From: Rhodamnia argentea
Lineage: Eukaryota > Streptophyta > Magnoliopsida > Myrtales > Myrtaceae
DNA length: 64,000 nucleotides
Direction of reading: 5' to 3'
Assembly: GCF_020921035.1 (NCBI RefSeq)
Contig: NC_063151.1
Span: 3,038,001-3,102,000 of the forward strand
Each line of letters starts with the position of its first letter. The first letter of the stretch is position 1. Position numbers and translations under genes: made by a program. Shown here one piece after another: positions 57,123 through 64,000 of the stretch. A model generated the notes under the pieces. It had not been told where the DNA came from. It made no database searches and saw only the letters and a list, made by a program, of their open reading frames with translations.

Positions 57123-60060
57123 ACGGGTTTTGGTCATGGGGCCGAAATTTTCTCCAAAATAAGCAAGGACATTTTGATAAACTCACGATATTCTTTGGCG
57201 ACATGTGGATAAGGTCCTTAAACTTGATTGCCTATTGGTCAATCATATGAGGAAGCTAAATTTAACGTGTAGATATATCCCGTGAATTTAGAGGATCGCA
57301 ATTCTCATCTAGCTAGACTTTGCTTGATTTGATTGCAATCCTCTCCATTTGTAGATGAGTCAATGTCCTCGATTTACACTCTTAGCTACATAGATCGAAC
57401 ATAAGCACATCTACCATTTTAATGGCTAAGATAACGGCAGATGTGAGATATTCTTGTAGGAAAAACTGTCCAAAAATTCCTAAACCTACTGCACTTTAAT
57501 CAATTCACTTATGAACCTTTCAATTTCGACAATTGAGTTCCAAACCTTTTTTACCATTTGTCAATTGACTATATCCAACCAATTTTAAGTGGAAATCGCT
57601 GATTTGGATGCCGGTAGTGCCACTTAGGATAGCCAATTTCGTTAATTTAGTTCTAAATTTTTACTTCGCAATAGGTTTTTGGACTTTTCGGACAATTTCG
57701 CCGTGTTATGGCTGGAAATGAACTTAGGAATTGAAGCCCTTGTAGTCCCTTCCATTTTCACACGGAGAAGTATACCTTGAGTGGCAAATGGCCAAAGCTT
57801 GTACTCTCTCTCTCTCCCCACAGATTCTCGGAACATGATAGGGATGTGGAGATGTCATGTGAGTAACAGCAGGGATGGGAAAGGTTGATGCTTTGCTTAT
57901 GTCTCGGCATGGAGGGAAGGGAAAAAAGTTCTTTCTTTACGAATCCCACAGACGAGCCAATACAATGTACTGCCATGGGCATAAAACCATTCAAAGCATC
58001 CACCTCACCTACCTCCGTATGGGCATTATGCAGATTCCTTTCCCTACTCCCATCGGACACCTTCAACGACCCGAAAGGCTAGATGAATCTAGACGGGGAG
58101 GGCAAACATACATGAGTGTTAAAATAGATTATAAATGTATCGTAAACAGGTTTATAACTTATTTAGGTCCAGCTCACCTCTATGGTTCTTTGTTCATTCC
58201 CGCTCGTCTTATCTCGATCTTGTACTCGCTCACTTTGCACTCTCACCTCGGTTTGGGTATGAATTTTTCTAGATCGGATTAAATATAGAAATATTTTAGG
58301 AATGTGGAATGAGTGGGGTATGAATATGAGTCACTAAATTAGCATTGCAATAAAGGGACAAAAAATGAGTTAAATGAGTTTATTTGGATCGGACCATTTA
58401 TGACATGACTAACCCACCTGTTTGATGAATCTGTCGATGAGTCTTGAGATAACCGATTTGAAAAGTAGGGCATGGGATTCCTGCGGTTGCGCGGTCCGCG
58501 TTATGGTATTGGTAAATCCTCACGTTAATCATCCAACATAGGTAAAATCATGTCTGATCCTATTCCTTCAAGTGTCAACAAAAACAATGAAATTATCGAT
58601 TTACGTGCTATCTATGTTAGAGGAAACGAGAGAAACGCCTAGGAAAGAACCTAAAGCACGTGCGCCCCCAATAGTTCCAGCCATGCGAATCCGCAGTTCC
58701 TCTAGCATTGGAAACCCAACAGAATGCCAGCAAAGTTTCATAAAAATTACTACTTTCCCTAATTCATTTTAAAATCTTAAATCATCAGTAGATTATAATA
58801 ATATATGTAAAACTTTATAGTACTCTTTGATTAAGAAATGGGAAGCTGGTAACAACTCCTCTCTTGTATTAATTAGGCAGACGAAAGATGTCACGATATG
58901 TATAAGATATAAAATATTGTTCACGTTGGATTCCAATTATTTACATTTTTAGAGTAAATGATCACGCAATTGATCTCAAGAGGTTTAAACAATTTTTTGA
59001 ATCTAACAGTAGTAGGAGAAAAGTAATGCGAAATGAAAAATTTGAAAGTTAAGTCGTTAACGATATACATGTGTAGCTGATTATTGAAAGACACTTGAAA
59101 GAAATGAATTCAAATTCCTATATCATTTCATATGGTCCATTCACTTACTATTTGGGAAAGCTCAAAGCACTTCGGGAAGGAAAAGCACTTGATATACCAA
59201 ACTAAATTGATGACGCACATGAAATGGTAGAAACTACCCTAAATGTCACCAAAAAGGAATATAGCGTCTGACAAATGTTGTACATTTTGTGATTCGAGCT
59301 AGTAATTTCTGACTCGACTCAATGAACTTGCCTAGCCTACTTGAAAATCCACTCCAACCTAATCGAGTTGATTAACAATATCCTATAGACACGGATCCGA
59401 TCGAACTTGAGTCCGAAACTACAAGCCACCACCTGAATACTAACTTATTTTGGTTATGTGCGCTCATCAAAAACATGAAATCGAAAGGAATTGAATTTGA
59501 TAATGAGCAATTGGAAATCAAATCCAAAGTAACTCGAACCTAATGAACAAGACAGGTCGTGGCATTCAGTATTGATCCTATTGAATTCATAGTTTAATTG
59601 AAAAGAAAAAAAAAACTCGAATCAATCGAGATTCATGTAAAACGTTAACCTACAGTCTAACTCATCTTCGAATCGTTCTCCGAAGAAATGAAACCCGGCC
59701 CAATCCGGTCCACGAGCTTATTACCTTGATCAGACTTATGCACCATGTCTTGGTACTAGTTTCCAAAAATCTCTACTGTCCATTCTCTTCTACCGAGCTA
59801 TTTACAAAAATCAATTGCATTGTGCCATTGTGGAGCTGCTTGTGTAAAACATTTTTCACGCTCTGTCTTTCTGTGTAAAAAGTTAAACTATGCAAGGGAT
59901 TAGATGGGGAGAGAGAGAGGTGTAATAATGGCAGATGTGACCTCCTCCTATCCTCTCTTTCCAAGTTCTCGTGATCCCTGAAAACACTTTCATCTGTGAA
60001 GCTGCCAAGGAAAGCTGCAACTTTTAACTCCTTCCCAGCCCATCCCCCCGGTTCATGAAC
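55443..60060. other. Gene-free stretch upstream of gene G
   Basis: No supported gene in 4.6 kb. 56940-57075 and 57480-57690 contain pieces of the fold-back repeat family ('aaacctattg / cctttcaatttcgacaattg'). Open frames at 56504-56704 and 57758-58282 overlap others on the opposite strand and have no recognised motif. Confidence 0.45.
57081..57117. repeat. GA microsatellite
   Basis: Uninterrupted dinucleotide GA run of about 18 units at the end of a fold-back repeat fragment. Confidence 0.9.
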
Positions 60061-60069
60061 CACTTCTCC

Positions 60070-60077
60070 TATATATA
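60070..60077 (+). promoter_or_regulatory. TATA box of EXL gene G
   Basis: TATATATA about 112 bp upstream of the start codon, followed by a CT-rich leader (CTCTCCTCCTCCTC) typical of plant 5' UTRs. Confidence 0.6.
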
Positions 60078-60188
60078 CTCTCTCCTCCTCCTCTGTTTTT
60101 CCTCACTCTCCAAACTCAACAGCTCAAATCAATCTCATCCTCTCGCTCTGAATTTGTCATCACATCGTTCTCCGACCAATTTCCGATA

Positions 60189-61133
60189 ATGGGATTCCCT
60201 CTTTCCCCCCAATGTCTCGTCCTTTATCTTGTTCTTCTCCAAGTGAGCTTCGCCAATGTTTGTTGGGGATCGAGGAAGCTCGCTGCCCTGTACCAACCGC
60301 CTCCCATGGTGGCGAAGTACCACAAGGGCCTCTTGCTCGACGGCGACCTCCGCGTCTCCGTCATCTGGTACGGCAAGTTCACGCCCGCCCAGAAATCGAT
60401 CATCTCCGACTTCCTCCTCTCTCTCACTCCCCAGCAGACCCAACACCAGTCGCCATCATCCGTCCCCTCTGCGGCGAAATGGTGGGGCACCGTCCAAACC
60501 TACCTGCAGAAGGCCGGCAAGAAACAGTCCCGCGTCGCGTTGGCGAGCCAGTTCGACGACGAGAGCTGCTCCATGGGCAAATTGCTGAAGCGGACTCAGA
60601 TCACCGAGCTGGCGCAGAAGCTCAGCTCGGGGCCCGGCGCGGGCGAGCTGGCCCTCGTCCTCACGGCCCAGGACGTCGCCGTCGAGGGCTTCTGCGTCAG
60701 CGGCTGCGGCACCCACGGCTCCGTCGGGCGGCGGCCGTTCATCTGGGTCGGCAACTCGGCGACCCAGTGCCCTGGGCAGTGCGCGTGGCCTTTCCACCAG
60801 CCGATCTACGGCCCGCAGTCGCCGCCGCTCGGCGCGCCCAACGGCGACGTGGGGGCCGACGGGATGGTGATCAACGTCGCGAGCCTCCTGGCCGGGACGG
60901 TGACGAACCCGTTCGGGAACGGGTACTCGGTCGGCGCGGCCGGTGCGCCGACGGACGTGGCGTCGGCTTGCACGGGGAGCTTCGGGAAGGGGTCGTACCC
61001 GGGGTACGCCGGGGAGCTGCTGGTGGACTCGGGGACGGGCGGGAGTTACAACGCGCAGGGGGTGAACGGGAGAAAGTATCTGTTGCCCGCGCTGTTTGAC
61101 CCGACGACGTCGCAGTGTTCTACGATGGTGTGA
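60189..61133 (+). CDS. EXORDIUM-like protein (PHI-1 family), gene G
   Basis: Intronless, 314 residues, the only plus-strand family member in the window. A hydrophobic signal peptide covers about residues 8-27. Conserved blocks: VAKYHKGLLLDGDL (41-54), WYGKFTPAQKSIISDF (60-75), EGFCVSGCGTHGS (166-178), [18 protein letters not shown] (193-210), [48 protein letters not shown] and a C-terminal Cys (QCSTMV). The second conserved motif reads FCVSGCG rather than FCMSRCG, marking a different subgroup from genes A-F. Length and cysteines are normal. Predicted secreted, apoplastic, growth-associated, by family. A long-TIR Mutator-like element begins 164 bp after its stop codon and may affect its 3' end. 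Confidence 0.95.
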   Translation: MGFPLSPQCLVLYLVLLQVSFANVCWGSRKLAALYQPPPMVAKYHKGLLLDGDLRVSVIWYGKFTPAQKSIISDFLLSLTPQQTQHQSPSSVPSAAKWWGTVQTYLQKAGKKQSRVALASQFDDESCSMGKLLKRTQITELAQKLSSGPGAGELALVLTAQDVAVEGFCVSGCGTHGSVGRRPFIWVGNSATQCPGQCAWPFHQPIYGPQSPPLGAPNGDVGADGMVINVASLLAGTVTNPFGNGYSVGAAGAPTDVASACTGSFGKGSYPGYAGELLVDSGTGGSYNAQGVNGRKYLLPALFDPTTSQCSTMV

Positions 61134-61296
61134 GAGACCCTGTTGAGATGACACGTGGCTTCCTGCTGTATAGTTGCCTGTTCTGTACATAATGATGTCA
61201 TAAAACGACCAGTTTATTTAATTTGAGTGTAACCGGTTTTCGCCAGTATGATGGATATTGTTATTGCTATAATTTGCCACGTCACTTGTCCTTCGA

Positions 61297-62955
61297 GAAA
61301 TTATTCGGTGGTTAGCAACTGCCACGTCATAAGCCTATGTAGCGTGCGTGCTCCACTAAAATAATGACACATGTCCTCCGACATGGAAAAGATGAAAAAT
61401 GAGAAACTAAAATAAAAAGCTCTCGTTTCTCTTTCCTCTGCAAAAAAGCACTGAGCACAAGCAAGCATTTATTGCTTGCTCTTTCTCTCCGTCTCTCTCT
61501 CTCCTCTTTCACCCTCTCATCCTCTCCCCCATTCACCTCAAGCCGTCCCCTTCTCCTTCTTCTTCACCTCCCTCTTTGTCGCCATCATCGCCTTTGCGGC
61601 TTCGCTCCAAAGATCGCCCATTGGCTTCTTGAACTCTTCTTCTTCGTCTTCTACTTCTAATTCGCTCCCCATGTCGGACTTGGGTACGTGGCCAACGATT
61701 TTGAAGTGGAAGAGGCCTGCGATGCTAGATATACCGGTGGGCGCACCGAGTTTTGGGGTTCTGGCTATTATAAACCAGTATAATTTTCTTCCTTTGCTCG
61801 TGTCTGGACAGTTGACATGCTTCTCTTGGGGGTGCGCCTTTACAACACCCGCTTCTGCGTCTTCTTCAAATCAAGTCCCTCGGGAGTGTCTCTCCCCGTG
61901 CTGTACGCCAACTGAAGACAACCACATTGGAGTCTGATTCTAAGTCTTGTTTAGGAATCTACCTTCTTTATAATTTTGAGATTTCTAGTTCACGTTCTGG
62001 TTATATTTGTTAGCCACCGCATTTGTGATTTTTTACTAACAATACAAATAATCCCCTAAACGAACTCAATCAATTTCGTGATACATCATTTATAATCGCA
62101 CCAGGCCGAAAGAACATTACAAGCTTTTCTAACCCAAAAAGATCTATATAATGTGGATAACAACCGAAGGCCCGCATCTAGATCCTCCAAGGCGATTCTT
62201 CTTAGTTCATTTCGCCCAGGCATAAGGAGCATGTCTACAAAATCAAAATCAAGCCGAAGATCCAAAGTCTCCTTGGCGCGTATCGGCATTGTCGTTGCTA
62301 AACCCGCATTAAGTTCTAGAAAGACGCCTCTCAAATATATATGCGATCTCATCCGGTCATTTTCACAAACGCTTGGTGATCCCTTCAAACAAAGAGCAAT
62401 GAAGCATCATCGAACAACTAATTCCAACCCGGACGATTTCGGGGACATTAAGACATGCTCAAACAACTGTTTTATACTAATCAGTACTCGATTTTTTCTC
62501 AAGCTTTAAATACAACTTTTGGACTCGGGTTACTAAAACAGATCAATGATTTACGTAACTTCGGTGACATTAAAATATGATGAGTTTTAGGAGAGGCCAA
62601 GTCGGCGATTTTTGCAGTTGGAGAGGCGACGATGGCTATAAGGACGAAGGCAAAGAAGAAGGAGGGGAGGGCTTGAGGTGAACGAGGGAGAGGAAGAGAG
62701 GGTGAAATCATTTTTACAGAAGACAGAGGTTGAAACGTAAAGGAGGAGAGAGAGGGAGGGAGGGAGAAAGAGAGCAAGCAATAAAGGCCTGCTTGTGCTC
62801 AGTGCTTTTTGTAGACGAAAGAGAAACGAAAGCTCTTTATTTTAGTTTCTCATTTTTCATCTTTTCCATGTCGTAGGACATGTGTCACTTTTTTAGTAGA
62901 ACATGCACGCCACATAAGCTTATGACGTGGTAGTTGCTAACCACCGAATAATTTC
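61297..62955. mobile_element. Mutator-like element with long terminal inverted repeats
   Basis: Left GAAATTATTCGGTGGTTAGC and the reverse complement of the right end start a terminal inverted repeat that extends about 330 bp on each side (61297 to about 61640 against about 62610 to 62955). It includes CCACGTCATAAGC, TCTCGTTTCTCTTTC-like and GCTCTTTCTCTC tracts. TCACTTG occurs just outside both ends (61282-61288 and 62960-62966), perhaps the remains of a target duplication. Long TIRs, a non-transposase interior and a gene-like frame (62086-62388) suggest a Pack-MULE. Confidence 0.75.
62086..62388 (-). pseudogene. Gene fragment inside the Mutator-like element
   Basis: A 100-residue frame reading VYL/IYLRGVFLELNAGLATT-like, then DFDFVDMLLMPGRNELRRIA, then LEDLDAGLRLLSTLYRSFWV, then CNVLSAWCDYK and a stop. 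The amino-acid composition is protein-like, unlike the low-complexity frames in the TIRs. I do not recognise the family. Its position between Mutator-type TIRs suggests a captured exon. It is not known whether it is transcribed. Confidence 0.45.
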
Positions 62956-62966
62956 TTCTTCACTTG

Positions 62967-64000
62967 GCAAACCAAGAATTGATGCCTTCTGTGAAAAAAA
63001 AAAAAAATCGTCACGATTTAAGTCATTAAACTTTGAAATTGTGAAAAAAAAAAAAAAAAAAACAGAGTGCGAAAATTTAATTGACCATATAAAAGTATTT
63101 TTAAAGTTCCGGGAGTTTTAGATTTGAGAAAAATTAAGCGTGTGAGTTGTTGATAGATTTCAGATAGAACTCGAAATGGTTGGAAAATTGTCCCACAATG
63201 TACATTTGATCACTAAATTCACACTGTTTTCTTTAGGTTTTCGATTTTGTAAATTGAGCCGTAATTTTTCTAATTAAGTTCATCGTCTCTAGTTTCAACA
63301 AATCAAAGATGATGAATCTGTCGATATCCGCCTAGTACAATGAGCATGTCGCGACCTACCCCCAAGTGAATTACTCTCGAAAATAAATTTAGACGTACTT
63401 ACTCGAAAAACGATCCGAATTGGCAACTCTAAAATATGGCTTGAACATATCATCAAATAGCTAAATCCAAAGCGGTCCATCAATTCTGAACATGGACTCT
63501 CCCAATGTCATACCTCGCGTGATATTTGATGTATTTAAATTTAGTTTCAATCATCTCTTTGTGGATTCTATGTGATGAGTCACTACTAATGTATTGGGAT
63601 CGGATAGAAATCAAGTAAGGAATGTCGGGGTACCTCACTTTCCACGTAACCAGAGTTTTTTAAGTTCGGGGACTCTATAGCACTAGCTATGTAACCAGTG
63701 CCCTTTCGATACCTAAACTTGATTATTTATTTGGTAAACGTGTCCAATTAGTCTTTTCATTAATTATAAGCTCTAAAGTTCTCATATGCTAAGTCTCCAT
63801 GCAATACATTATTATTTATTTGTTATGATCATATGATTTCCTAACCAAGTGGAAATTGAACATAACAATCAATGTATTAAAAGCAAACAATCAAGCAAAA
63901 AATGCTAAAATGGCACCCTAATATTTGTCTCTAAAAACATCCAAATCCCTATTGTAAAGTCCTATGAGGTTCTTTATTTTTCACTTCAGTTATTGTCCAA
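62967..64000. other. Gene-free right edge
   Basis: AT-rich DNA with two A runs (62994-63006, 63044-63061). No gene, RNA or delimited repeat is supported. Confidence 0.45.

Noticed and set aside
57758..58282. Overlapping frames of 100-135 residues on both strands
   Set aside because: There is no motif, no composition shift and no supporting neighbours. Treated as chance open frames.

Overview
This is a nuclear genome segment from a eudicot plant. It shows AT-rich intergenic DNA full of LTR, hAT, Mutator, PIF/Harbinger and SINE elements, together with short, very GC-rich intronless plant genes. The repeat style suggests a woody dicot such as a Myrtaceae member, but that is an impression and no marker gene confirms it.

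The only genes that look intact are members of the EXORDIUM / PHI-1 family (secreted, growth-associated apoplastic proteins, PF04674). There are seven copies. Gene A (12065-12997, minus) is divergent. Genes B, C, D, E and F (24388-51097, all minus) form a young tandem array, and F carries a one-base frameshift. Gene G (60189-61133, plus) is another divergent member facing the opposite way. In the array the promoters, shared insertions and diagnostic residues alternate B-type, C-type, B-type, C-type, B-type. The C-D and E-F intervals therefore look like two copies of one dimeric block of about 9.6 kb.

Layout: 1-2270 decayed Mutator-like transposase; 2631-3038 SMG7-like gene fragment; 4274-9423 Ty1/copia retrotransposon on the minus strand, inserted in an F-box gene fragment (9424-9650); 10837-11037 tRNA-derived SINE with target duplication; 12065-12997 gene A; 13100-24300 gene-poor, with a hAT element (16199-17504) holding a nested MITE, an RNase H-like pseudogene (20202-20777) and fold-back repeats; 23105-51500 the EXL array; 51500-60060 gene-poor with two more delimited transposons; 60189-61133 gene G; 61297-62955 a long-TIR Mutator-like element just 3' of G.

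The flanks of the array record insertions that can be dated against paralogous empty sites: a PIF-like MITE, a hAT nest with a decayed autonomous transposase, a non-autonomous hAT carrying two exons of a nitrilase gene, and a 9-bp-TSD MITE. I saw no CRISPR arrays, rRNA or free-standing tRNA genes. I saw no clearly new biochemical system. The most notable structures are the dimeric EXL array, the nitrilase-carrying hAT and the near-empty SINE-tail insertions.
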